Below are positions 32,935-45,940 of a DNA stretch of 64,000 nucleotides, piece by piece. Within the stretch, counting starts at the first letter, position 1. Each line of letters opens with the position of its first letter. The position numbers and the translations under genes were made by a program. Origin of the DNA: Polytrichum commune (lineage: Eukaryota; Streptophyta; Polytrichopsida; Polytrichales; Polytrichaceae); the NCBI GenBank assembly GCA_950295325.1, contig OX485809.1, positions 29,774,144 to 29,838,143 on the forward strand. Reading direction: 5' to 3'. The notes beneath the pieces are model-generated. The model was not told the origin of the DNA and did no database searches. It was given only the letters and a program-made list of their open reading frames with translations.

Positions 32935-35900
32935 ATGGTAACCATGGACGTGGACAATGCGCCAGCGGACGGAGGAGGCATAATCAACGTGGCGACAGTG
33001 TCAGCTCCGTCCATGAAGGAGACGAACGAGCTGCGGTACTCGCGGCTAATCCACACATTAGGCAGGGAGGCAGTTAGCTCGCTGCAGCACAGCCGAGTGC
33101 TGATTGTAGGTTGCAAGGGGGTGGGAGCTGAGGTGGCGAAGAATCTGGTGATGTCAGGTGTGCAAGGGTTAGGGTTGGTGGATGATGAACCAGTTGCCAT
33201 AGCCGATCTCGGGGCACAGTTTCTCCTCAGTGGTGCTGACGTGGGACGAAACCGGGCAGTTGCCACAGCACACAAATTGAAGGAGAGCATCAGCCCATCC
33301 ATTGAGATTGTGACCTTGACATCCGGCCATGCGTTGGAGAGTGCAGTGGGGAGCTATGGTGCTATGGTGGCCACTGTGGGCACATTACCAGAGTTAATCA
33401 GATGGAACTCCATATGTCGCTCCTTGGGTGTTCCGTTTGTGGCAGCCATTTGTCGTGGTGTGTTTTCATCTGTGTTTGTGGATTTTGGAGATGATTTCTC
33501 CATTCTGGATGAAACAGGGGAGCCTCCGGGGGTGATTCTGGTGGAGGGCATTACACAGGACTTTCCTGCCACGGTGACAGTTGTCGAGGAGCAGAGGCAT
33601 GGCCTTGAGGATGGAGACGAGGTGGTGTTTAATGGGATTAAGGGAATGGAGGACTTGAATCGGTCGACACCGTATGCAATTACAGTGGCAGGAGTGAATT
33701 CTTTCACCATACAGGAGGACACACGATCTTATGGCCGGTATTTGTCAGGTGGGTATTTCAGTAAGGTGAAGACATCCAAGAGAGTGGAATTTATGTCTCT
33801 GGAAAGGGCGCTGGTGGCTCCAAAGTTCTGTGTTAGTGACCCTGTGAAAGAATCCCGAGCATTACACCTGCATGTTGCCTTTCAAGCTGTGGATGAGTTT
33901 GAGAGACGACGACGACATCATCATCATAATGGGGAGAATAATCCATCACCATCATCATCATCCTCAAGTGCTGCTGCTATTAGCTCTGACCAATTGCACG
34001 AGGTTGTAGCATTGGCTCGCGAAATTTGGACAAACTTAGATGTTGTGGGTGTTGGGAAGGGGAATGCTAGCAATGGTAGCTTCTCAATGGAAGAGTCAGC
34101 TGAAGCGGCGGAGGAAGAGGAGCCGGCTGAGGTTGTTTTGAAAACTCTTGGGGAAAGAGAACAGGGCCTGAATGAAGAGAGAGGAGCTGGATGTAGCGGT
34201 GTAAACAGTAGCATAGATGGCATGGCGGCAGCAGCAGCCGCCGCTACGGGGGTGATTTTGGGCAATTCACAGGCTGGACCATCATCATTTCGGAAGAAGA
34301 TTGACATAGACGAGGAGTTTGTACGACTTCTTGCACAAGGTGCACATGTTGAACTGTGTCCTGTAGCTGCTGTAACTGGCGGCATTGCTGCCCAGGAGGC
34401 CATGAAGGTACCTTTTAAATTTTCCTATGTGCAACCTAGGGGAGCAGCCATCCATCTGTCGATCTCTGATGATGAAAGTTTGTTCTGGCCGACTGCTGGT
34501 GTGTCCAACATGTTCGTAGCAGTGATGATGGTTCTCACCAGCAATCAATCCTCCACTTCCATGGGCTTTTAAAATCTCTCAAGGGGAGTTGGATAGAACA
34601 TCAATTATTGCACAGCAGACAAAACTTGATCACTATGGTTGGTTGGGTTTTAAACACTTCTCTACGGAGCCTTCTCCCCTGTCACGTCATGCATAGGCAA
34701 GTCAGAAGGAGTTTCCACAACTCTCTTGCAATCTCTTTACATATTGAGGGCCACAATCCATAAATTCAGGATTTTTGTTATGCCCCACTTCTCATTGTGT
34801 TTGATTTGGCATTGACAGGGACTGTCAAGGGTTTTCACCCCACTACAACAGTGGCTATACTTTGATGCTGTGGAGTGCCTTCCGGCTGCACCACTTCCTT
34901 CAGAGGACACCGCCCCTTGTGGGTCTCGTTATGATGACCAGATATCCTTGCTAGGCCGAGCATTTCAGGAGAAGCTTGGGTCCCTTCAGGTGTGTGTGTC
35001 TTTGAAGAAGATGTCTCTTTGTTACAATAACAGTTTCCATTATGACAATTGCAGTCTATATCTGAATACCTACTCTGACGGTCATTAGGCAACCTTCTCT
35101 GTGATGGAACATGGAGACTCAGACTTCAGATTTGTAGGAAGTTTTAGCATTCAAATGATTGTGGTGGCCATTCATAGGGTTGGTTGCTGATTTAGTTTGA
35201 GTGTGTGCAGTGGCTTGTCGTGGGGGCAGGTGGACTTGGTTGTGAAGCGTTGAAGAACTTGGTAATGATGGGTGTGGGCTGTAGCTCAAATGGCAGCATC
35301 ACAATCACAGACATGGATGTAGTTTCCAAGCCCAACCTGGTTGATCAACTCCTTTATCAGCTTGAGGATGTCGATCGTGCAAAGGCGCCGGCAGCTGCAA
35401 GAGCTTTGCGAACAATCAATCCTTCTGCTCAGATTCATGCACTGCAGGTAGTCTGTTCTTCCTCCCCATCACATCCCTTTTAAAGATTTCTCAGCTGTCT
35501 TCCAAGGTCTGGTTCTATTGGGTGGGAGACCATAATGTCCAACACTAGTGCAGGTTCCATCTAGTGTGATGTATTGTAGGTGTGAACACAGGCACATGCA
35601 CTGTTAGGTGAGTCTACAGGCACTGATATTCTCATCAGAGGTTTTTTATCCGTGAGTGAACCTGCAAATGTGCAGGAAAGGTTTGACCCAGAGACGGAGA
35701 CTATTTTTGACTCTTCATTCTTCAACTCAATAGCAGGTATATTAAGCACAGAAAGTCTGGTTAGCACATAAAGCTTGATGATGAATATCACTGAAAAGTC
35801 ATTTAATGTCTGAGGCCACAGTTGCAATGTCTTGGGGATGATGGATATTTGGGTTGGAGTTGCAGGTGTGTTTTCAGCTGTAGATTCTTCATCATCAAGG

Positions 35901-38900
35901 CTTTATCTCGACACTCGATGTGTTTCCAATAGGAGGCCAATGATTGATGGTGGCAAGCATGGAACCAAAGGCAGTGTTCAGGTTGAGCTTTTAACCTAAT
36001 CACGTGATAACATAATACTTGCAGTTTGCCATATATTCATGGTTTTACTGGCCAAGTTATGCCAAGTTCTCACAAGAGGTGGGCTAATAGAGAAGGAGAA
36101 TCAGCTCATCATATGAAGAATCTGAATTCTTGTTTGTGGTAACCTCTTGATGATGCTACCTCCAAGCATTGTATGTTTTCATCCAGGTGTTGAAGCATTC
36201 TTCTCCCAGTTTGCCAAATGTTGGAGATTTGTATTTCCTTCTAGACCATGTAATCCTAAAGTTTGAATGCCTCACCAGTTTTAGCTTCTACTACTGATTG
36301 CAGGGTCTTCATTGTAATGGCAGGTGTTTGTACCATTTTGTACTGAGATGTATGCATCTACTCGGGACCCTCCAGAGCACAAGGAAATACCTATATGTAC
36401 ATTGAAAAATTTCCCTTATGCAACAGAGCATACTCTTAGGTGGGCTGTGGAGACCTTTGATGCTCTCTTCAAGAGTCGACCTGTTGATGTGAACGCCTAT
36501 TTGTCTAGCCGTGACTTCCAGGACAGTATACGTAAATCACCAGCTTCATCACGGCTTCCCATCTTGGAAACTCTTCATGATGCACTTTTGCGACATCGGC
36601 CCTTGAGGTTGGTCTGTCAACCTAGAGCTAAGTCTAGTCAATACCTGCATAAGGTTTTCCCATGCAAGATGCATACTATTAAAATGAAATTATCTCCTCG
36701 TGAAGTTTCTTGAGGTTTTGCTTCATTATATTTTATTGGTGTTATAACTATCTAGCAAACTCTTTTAGGGCTTAATTAAAAAAAATTGGGGACTGCTAAC
36801 TCATAATATTACTCAGAACTTAGTGCTCGTTCAGTGGGCCCTTGGATTATAACAGTCAGATGCTCAGAAAGCTTTGCAGGGAGACTCAGATTTTAACTGA
36901 GCTCCCAGCATCTGACTGCTGTATTCCGAGGGCCCACATCGCTGAGTAATGTTATGCTGCATCAGAGCGTTGATCTATTTATTTCTTTATTGATTTCACC
37001 TGAAAATGCATTTCATTTTAACCGAGAGAAATGCCACTTCCATATTCTGGATTTCTGACAACATCTTCTGTTGCTCAACAAGTACTTGCCAACACTTGTA
37101 AGTTCGGGTAAGAACACTTGCAACTGCAGATAGTTGCAAAAGTGGAGTGTTTATGCTAGTGTGCCTTCTTGAATCAATATCTCTGCTATTATAAAAAGGC
37201 AGATAATGGAAGGTTCTTTGTTCTCTATGGAGGGCTTGGATGCTGATTGAAAGGTCAAGCCTTTCATGAGCATTTACAGATCTCAACATGAGGTTGTGCA
37301 ATTTTGGTACTGTCTAGTTCTTGGGGTAGTATTATCCAGAGGTGGCAAATGGGCTGATGAGAACTCAATTTGTGGTCCAGTTTGGACGCGTGTGTGCAAT
37401 GGGCTCGTTTGCAATTTGAAGACTTATTTTCCAATAGCATCAAGCAGGTATGGTTCTGCTATGTGTGAAGACTACAATTAGGAGAATATCTCGCCCTCTG
37501 ACAAGACATTGTGTCATTATGAGAATGGACGCTTATTTTACAATCACCCCCTATGATGAGTTTATGAATGCCTTAGTTTGTTTGGCTAATCTGTTTTGTG
37601 CACAAGACTGTGAGCTTTATATTGAAGTGCAACATTCTGTAATCTGTACAGTGAGGTATCAGCTGTTGAAAAGAGAAGTAAATATTAGAAGAGAAGAGTT
37701 TTTTTGTATACAAAATTCAAGTTGATTCTTAGAGACTGTCTTATTTTCTGCCCTATTCTATGCATAGCTGTATGATTTATCTTTTATGTTATTATTCACA
37801 TTGGGATCTTAATCTTGGAGGTGGCCAATCTGATTCCACCTAGTAGACTACTATCTTATTTAATATTTCCATCATGATAAATGATGGGCATTGTTTTGCT
37901 TATGTCTACATTGGCAGCTCTGTTTCAATTTTCCTGCTGGTATGACCACAACTGCGGGTGCCCCTTTCTGGAGTGGAACAAAAAGAACTCCAACACCGCT
38001 TGTCTTTGATACTTCTGATCCTCTCCACCTTGACTTCATAATGGCTGCTGCCAACCTTCAAGCCACTGTCTATGGTCTCAAAGGATGCCAGGACCGGGCT
38101 CTTTTTGTAGATCTTCTTCAGCGTGTTGTTGTTCCTCCATTTGAACCCAAAGTAAGTGTTTTTCTGACCTCTCTTTTCAAGGTGTATTACTTTCATGGTT
38201 ATGCATCAAGGTGTTGAATGAAACTTGTGTACAAGTACGACAAGCACAAGTAGCATACTTTGTTCATTGCCAGTAGATGCTTGTCTGCCAGAGAGGTGTG
38301 GTCTATTCCTAAAGGGCTCACCCTCAACATTTGGTCAAAGAAGGCCATCAAATGCAATCACTGCTTTCCTGGTTTCATGTTTTATTTCAATGTTGTTCTT
38401 CAGTACTGCACTTTTCTAGATGATTGTTTTTAAACCTATATCTGAAATTTACACGAAAAATTAATATCCATACATGAGATTTTTTAGTGATTATTCCTAA
38501 ATCCTCCTGAAGAGCTCGAGTTTCTCCAATAAAATGTGGATGTTGACATGAAAGAAAGGGGAGAATGGAGAATGGCATGGGCTATTGCTATTGGTGATGA
38601 GTTGTACTAAAGTGCATGAACACTGTTGTCTTATTGAGATTGAAACCAATAATTTGTTACCGATGGTCTTTTAAATACAATTCTGTTGCATTAACATTTT
38701 ATATGGAGACAATGAGAAATACAAGGAGATACTAGATGTCTCATACTGGTGATGAAGGAAAGGCTTAACAACCATTTAGCCTTTAGGGGTTAGTATCTTG
38801 GTTTCAAGGGATGGAATTTGCAGACTTTGCTACACTGAATATCGCCATTATTGTGAGTTGATAATTAGTCTTACTATCTCGCATTGGCTGCTAATTCCTG

Positions 38901-41557
38901 AACTTATTGAGAATTAACGTCTCTTTTCAAATAATAAACAGGATGTTACATAAAATGAAATATTTGTCAAGTGTGTTATTATATCAACCTAATCTTATTA
39001 AATTACACACCAATTTTTATTTCACAAATAGCATGGACCACAATACCTGGTACATTCATAGCTGGTGTAGTTATTTGTAATCAGCGCTATGTGAATTATT
39101 CATGAACTATTTGAGGTATTATGATATCGCACTGAATGTGGGCCACACTAATGGCTATATCCAGTGTAGTGAATAGAAATATTTCAGTTCATTTTATGTA
39201 TGGAGTTCCACTCAGACCTCTATATCTACAGTGCTCCAATATTTTAAACCATCTTCAAACCTCCTCTCTAATTTTGAGATTGTTTAGCCTCTTTTTAATT
39301 GACCACCAAAGCTTTGGTATAGGAAGGGGTGAAGATTGCAGTAACAGATAATGAGTTGCGAAATCAACCTAGTCAACAACGAAGGGGTCGACATGCAGAG
39401 GACACTGAGGCTGCTGAGTCATGTGAAAGAATTTTACGCGAGCTCCCCACCCCAGCTACTCTTGCGGTTAGTACAGACCTACCATTTTTGAAGCATGGTT
39501 TCCTGTTGATTCAGCTACACTGATATGTGCAATTAGTTTGCCCCATATCAATATATCAACATTCCACACTATTTTTATACGTAACTACCACAGTAACAAT
39601 ATATGGTGATTATTACTATACTGTGGTTGCTGTACGAATGGATTAACAAAGTTGTAAGTTTTTGTTTTCTGATTTTGACCCAAGGTAATATGCATGTGTA
39701 AAGAGACAGCCTATTTGTGAAGGCAGCCTAATTGCACATATTGGCATACTTTGTTATACTTGGAATCGTCATTCACGAGTGTTGTATTTGATGTATGCGC
39801 AGCTAAATTGAAGTACGTTTGTAATTATTGTATACTTATAGAAACTTGGGATTCTAATAGAGCTGTTCTATCATGGAGTTGATCTAATTTGCGTGGTGAA
39901 AGTCACCAGTTCAAGTTACTCAACCTGTGATTTTGGTTATGGTCACTTATTAACATCTTATGATTACAGGGATACAGATTGGTGCCCATTGAGTTTCAGA
40001 AGGACGATGAGCACAGTTTTCATGCCGAGTTTGTGGCTGCAGCTGCCAGTTTGAGGGCACAGAATTATGGCATTCCCAGTACAGATAAATTACAGGTGTG
40101 TGTTGGCCGGGTACTACAATAGAGGGCACTCTATTTCCATGTTTACTAGTGCCAGAATGTAGTTTCCATGTGCGATTTAGAGAGGGGCTCAGCCAATGTA
40201 GGATTGACACATGGAAAATATCAGGGATTTTTAAATTAAAAAAGTCCGTTTGAAATAGAGAGTGGTATAGTCCATTTTGCACCTGTAGGGTAACACTGTT
40301 AAGTGGGTTGCAGGCAAGGCTTGTTGGTGGAAGAGTTATTCCCGCTATCGTGACAACCACAGCGGTGGTGGGAGGTCTGATGTGTTTGGAGTTGTACAAG
40401 CTAATTCAGGGAAAGCCGCGATTCGATTATAAACATGCATACTTCAACTTGGCTGTACCTCTCTTTGCTTTTGCACAACCTATTCAAGCTTTGGAGCACA
40501 CGGTAATTTGCTACCCTTTTCAAACATATTAAATCAGAACCATTTGATTCAACTCTTGTCCAGATATATTTTGACTGGTACAGATAGGTCCTTGTTGTGT
40601 GCAAGTCCTTTGGTTTTTACTGACGAACATTATTTCTGTTGGTTCAGGTGGCAAGGAAGCATGGAACACCGTTAGTGTGGACATTGTGGGACAGGTTTGA
40701 GATGGACTGTCAGAACATGAACTTGGAAACATTTTTAGCTGAATTCCAGCGCCAACAGGGTCTTGAGGTATTTATCTCGTGTACAAGATTTCTCTTGAAT
40801 ATTAGAGTTATCCTCTAACTCAACATAACTTTTTGTCGGGAGTTCGTTGTTTTGCATACAACACCTTCCATGTTTGGTAATTTTATGTCTGCTTGGAGGT
40901 AGTGTAGAGGTTTGAGCGTAGAACATTCTATAGCGGTTCATTGAGGATCAGACTCATTTTTTGCATGCCAATAAGTGCTAAAAGAAGTTTGGCCCTCAAA
41001 TGAACCACCAAAATAGGTTGCTCTTCAATCCAATTCAAACACTACCTCTAAGCATGCACCACAAGTGGAAAGGAATTACTTACTTTGCATGCAAAACTAC
41101 CAAATGGAAAATCAGAGGGGACCAACTCCCAGCAAAAAGTCCCATCGAGGTAAAGGATTACTCTATTGTGACTTGTGACAATTTCTTTATGCTGTGTCTT
41201 TTACTATTGGGATTCCAGAGTATCTCTTGTCAAGAAAAAGGTTTCACTTGCTGTTGTCCAACCTGAAATTTCATTATTTCCAACAAGACAAGAAGAAATC
41301 TAACTGAAGATTTTTTTCTGGGTGACATTGTGGTGCAGATTACTATGCTTTCATTTGGGAAGAGCTTGCTGTATGCCGAGTTTCTTCCTCGAAAAAAGCT
41401 TCAAGACAGGATGCCATTAAGTCTGATCGACCTTGTCACTACAGTGGGCAAGGTGACACTGCCACCCACAGAGAGCAATATCACTTTCTCCATTTCATGC
41501 ACAGATGCAAATGATGAGGATGTTGAGGTTCCGGATGTTGTGGCCAAAGTGCGATAG
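32935..41557 (+). CDS. UBA1: Ubiquitin-activating enzyme E1, divergent, 13 exons
   Basis: Inferred exons: 32935-34407, 34819-34989, 35211-35447, 35676-35736, 35866-35981, 36324-36607, 37381-37447, 37918-38151, 39323-39466, 39970-40095, 40314-40502, 40648-40767, 41339-41557; about 1,146 residues, all GT-AG. E1 adenylates ubiquitin with ATP, then holds it as a thioester. Order seen: inactive adenylation half (RYSR..TLGREA at 34-46, GCKGVG at 59-64), FCCH region, active adenylation half ([10 protein letters not shown] at ~551-560), catalytic-cysteine domain with PICTLKNFP (Cys711), SGAPFWSG-like [14 protein letters not shown], and C-terminal ubiquitin-fold domain (WTLWDRF ... [12 protein letters not shown]). 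Oddities: a His/Ser/Ala/Glu-rich insertion at ~325-450; NLVDQLLY (590-597) replaces the usual [16 protein letters not shown] replaces [17 protein letters not shown] replaces ESGTLGTKG. The frame is intact throughout, so it looks expressed. The exon 9 start could also be 39326. Confidence 0.92.
36812..36946. mobile_element. TA-flanked MITE inside E1 intron 6
   Basis: A 135-bp foldback: ends CTCAG...; arms share GTGGGCCCT.GGA and CAGTCAGATGCT with their complements; flanked by TA (36810-36811, 36947-36948). Stowaway-like by target site, but without the CTCCCTCC tip. It sits in the middle of the 773-bp intron. Confidence 0.65.
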
Positions 41558-44500
41558 GAGGTAGCCAGATCCAATTTCTGAAAGCTCCTATAGATGTAAA
41601 GTACAGTGCAACAATTTCACATGCTGTTAAAAAAAAATCCTTGTATAGTCAATTTGCCACTAAGAATGGCTCTTTGTCCCCCCTTTGAGCACTGATTGAT
41701 GTTGCATTAAGTGAGGAGCCTTTAGTCTGCAACTTACTTACCATATGTTCAAATTGCATGTACTCTTTTGTCCTCTGGGAGCTTCATTGTACGCTTCAGT
41801 ACTTTGAGCAAGTGGTGGCGGGATCCATTTGGAATATAAAGTAGATGGGTCTTAAATGGTTACTTTTTTCCCGTCTAGCCCACTTCTAGGATATGAAACA
41901 TGTGATTGGTATGAGACTCTCAGCAAATCCTAATTGACACTGTAGCCACTTTCCTCATAATTATCGGAGCTCATGTGAATATCTCATTCACTAGCAAAGT
42001 GAAGATTCTCGTGCTCATTAAATGGTCATGTAGGTCCCTTCCAATTATATTTAATATTTAGCCTAGAACGGTTATCATATTGAGCACGTGGTCCAATCTC
42101 AGCTAAGCATTAAACATAATAAACATGTTTAATTTGCATTACACTGAATATTTGTTGTAGCATGGCTCACACTACTCATATTGAGCCAAATTAATTGCCT
42201 TGCAATCATTAGGTGGCAAGTAAGGCGAATGTCACATGACACTTGGTGCTTTATGACAAATCACAAACACCACATACAGAGACCATTCGGATGTTGCCAC
42301 CGGATTAAAATAATGGTGTTGCTTCATTTTTGACTTGGTCTAAATTTATATGTAATCTCGTAAGAGGATTACAAGAATTAGAGAATCCTTGACGACTACT
42401 ACATCCTTTTGAAGGTGAACACCTTGAATAGGCACGAACAAGTTGGTTGGCACTTGTAGTAGAGGCGTCTATTCTCGATCAAGACCCCATTTGCAATTTA
42501 TAGGGTACCATAATTTTGATCATGTTGGGATGGAAATTTGATCAAGCTGGGTTTTAATTAGAGTAATTACTTACCATAACCCCTAAATGCATGAGAAGCC
42601 AAAAAGTGGTTGAAAGATTTCAAGGATAGTTTTCTTAGTGTGGTTCTACATCAAACACAAACAAATTGATGAAAATTATATATTAGACGTGTTCTATGGA
42701 GGATGTTAAAGTTATCCTTAAAGTCTTGGGATGCTTGGTCATACTCAAGTTTCACCTTCAGTTTAGGCTCTTGGGCTATATTTGGCATATTGAGGATCAT
42801 GTGTTAGTAGGTTAAACATAACCACAATGTCAAAGTCTAGGCAACCCGCATTTAGGATCGTCTCCTGGTTTTGCCCCATTTCCAGGGTTTCCACATGGAC
42901 CTACCCTTTTATCCTTTCCATTCACTCCCTCATTCCTCCACCAACGCTTGAATCTCTGAGAGGTTGCCACATCGTTTGAGTCTCAACAACCTTCTTATAA
43001 GGTTGTGCTTTGTGCTTTGTGCACCTTGAACAAGGGCGACATAGTGTGAGAGGGCACAACTATTGATGGGTTTGGGGTTGGGCAACATAAATTGAGGTGA
43101 TCATTGAAGGCGAGTGCATACATGAACTAAGGTAATCATCAAGGTAGAGGACGTATAAGGGAGTGAGGTGATGAGCAAGGGCGGCATTGACAACAAGGTG
43201 AGTGGACCTTCAAACATGTGCTGGGTTGTTCAAATTGCACCTACATGCCTCTAGGGTTACCAAATGTTGGCAAAACCTCTCTTGAATTTGATGGATCACA
43301 ATGCAACCCATTAGGGTTGCTAAATTTTCTAGGAACTAATTCCCGATTTTGGTGGATCAAGTTTAGGCCTTGTAGGGTTGCCAAATTTCTTAGAATCTTC
43401 CTTGCAATTTGGTGAACCTCTGCAACTTTGGGTCTTAGATTTCCATGGATCCTAGTTGTAGCATGTAGTGTTGGTTTCTTTCCTCGCATGGTTACCTATT
43501 ATCCCTATAGTGTCAGCTACTTTCCTGGTCATGGTTGATTATTGGATTATGGCTAGTGTTTCTAACGCTTTTCTTGCTCATGCCTTTTGCAAGTAGTGGT
43601 GACTGTAATTCCAACGGCCTTTTTCCCACGTTTATCCATTTTGTAGTAAGGCATTGATGTCTAGCATATAAGCATAGAGTAGTAATTAGTAGTATATCGA
43701 TAGACGTCATCACCCATGTACTAAGTTTCATGTGCAACTTTGATTAAAGATTGAATACCAAGTGTGAATCATTCTACATTAAACACGGCAAGATGAATTG
43801 CATACATGTCCACATGCAACATTGATATGTGCATGTACATTCTGATTTGAATGCTTGATTTCATATTGTACGTCTTCGCTCGGTTAAACACATCCATGTT
43901 GTTATGACTTCAATGTGTAGATGAATCTACTTGTGTGGAAAATGGATGATGTCTTGACACACGCATGTTAGGATCGGGAACGTCTTGGAACTTTGACTTG
44001 CCCGTCTACACCCCTAAATGGGCATCCACCCTTGAGGGCTTTGATGTTGGTTACATTCTTGAACTACCGAACAACTTGGTGGTGCAACATATTCGCCCGC
44101 ATCTATTGCAATCTTGCGATCCACTTGTTAAAGTCGTCATTGATGACATCATTCCCAAGTGTGTACTTTGTGGGTATTAAACATGAGTGGAGATGGTTTG
44201 TTTCCTCTACACCCAATTATGCAGTATTTCGTGCGGTCAAATATGCGTTGAGAGTTTTTAGGGGTTGTAGACACATGGGTTGATTTGAGAACAAAGTGAG
44301 GACAAAAATATAATCAATACCTTGAAATGTTCAAGGCAATAGTTATTTGTCCTTGTGTCCACTTGTCACCCATTTTCCCAACTTGAGCTTGAAGGAGTTG
44401 GTTGCACTCAAAGATACCCTAAAGGAGGCAAAATATGGTGATTTTGGCGTGAATGCTTAGGATGTGGTTCATAAGTACTTCCCACCAAAGGTGGGACTGT

Positions 44501-45940
44501 TTAGATCACTCGAGAGGCTTAGCATGATAGTTCAAGATGAGTAGAGTAAAATCGCCTATTCTCGATCTTTAGAGTATCTATTTAATTACCAATAATATAG
44601 ACCCCATCATGAATTTATAGGGTACCCGAATTTCAATTAGGTTGGGATTGATTTTAGTAATTTCTTTTCATGGGTGGTTAAAAATAAGGTTCCATGCTTC
44701 ACGGCTTGGGCTTGTGTGCATAGTAGGACATGATTGCCAATTGTCACATTAATTAGAGCATGAACCAGTGAGAATGGTGGCCTATATTATTGGTAAACAA
44801 ATGATTTGTACTAGTTTAAAAGCTTCTACAAGTTGATTTTGAGATTAATGGTGATTATGTGTACACGTGGATGGTCATGAAGAATGTAGTTATGGCTTAG
44901 CGGATTCTAAAACCCGCCATAAGCGACTCACAATTCTGCACTCTCAAATTTATAGGCATAAGTGCATGACTTTGAGATCTACAAACTTGCATTTGCAACT
45001 CTTTGACTACCAACTAACATTATGCCTTGTAAACTTTCTAGCTTCATGCAATAGCAAAAATCAAGTGGTGTAGGTGGCAATTTCATTCTCATTGAGGAAT
45101 TTGAGGCAAGTGCACACCAATTTGCAGTCACATGGTAGAAGCAACAACGGGCGTCATTGAAGAGCAACCGTATGATTATGTTGTACCAAATCAGTTGGTT
45201 GGCAAGGGTATGTTGAGTAGCAATGACGGGTCAAATAATAATGGTAACAAATCTCCAACTAGTAAGTAGCTTGTTGACTACCGTAACTTGGAGGTGTTGC
45301 AAGAGAATTAGTCACGGAGGAGAAATGGCACTTGGAGGAGCAATCTACTAGCACCATGAGTTATCAATCACCAATGTCCATCAACTGCAGCAAGACCATG
45401 TGAGGTTATTATGCTTGAATTCTTATTGATCCTACTCAAAGTGCATTCTCGGAAAGACTTGGAGGCATAATATTCAACACATATTATGTCAATACTCTCT
45501 TTAAGTATTGACTAGGGATTGCAAGCAAGAAAATCAATGTACTTCAACCTAAACCATGGTTTAAAACATGCCTGAACTAATCATGATTTGCAAAATAAAT
45601 TTGCAAAAATAAAAAGTTCCTACCATCTTATTTTCCCTATTGTTGCACTAATCGGTCAGAGAATAATGAAGGTCAAAATTGAATCAGACACTTCTCTCTA
45701 TTGTAACAACTATGAAAATATTTTATTCTAGCTATTGTCATCTAGTTGATATTCAATATGTTCAAATAAAAAAATTGAGAGATACTTGACAATTCATGAA
45801 CAAGCTATGCTTACATGTGTATGACATTGGCAAGTCAAAGTGAGCTATTTGCTGGTGCGCACATGTCAATGAACCAACTAGGCATGGATTCTTGTAGCTT
45901 AACATGCCATAGAGCTTCTAGGAGGCAATTGGCTCATTGA
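41558..45940. other. E1 3' flank and repeat-rich spacer
   Basis: After the probable 3' untranslated region there is an R2 repeat at 41955-42110 (as at 3835 and 4225). Two direct repeats about 2.09 kb apart lie at about 42460-42610 and 44547-44700, sharing CTATTCTCGATC, GACCCCAT, TTTATAGGGTACC and GTTGGGAT. From 43230 to 43440 a GTTGCCAAAT/GGTGGATCA theme repeats loosely. Open frames at 43965-44283 are not recognised. Confidence 0.45.

Noticed and set aside
32802-33302. Minus-strand 166-codon frame over the E1 start
   Set aside because: It is the shadow of E1 exon 1, whose protein matches a known family; the minus frame has no domain. The same applies to 33354-33722 and 33924-34403.
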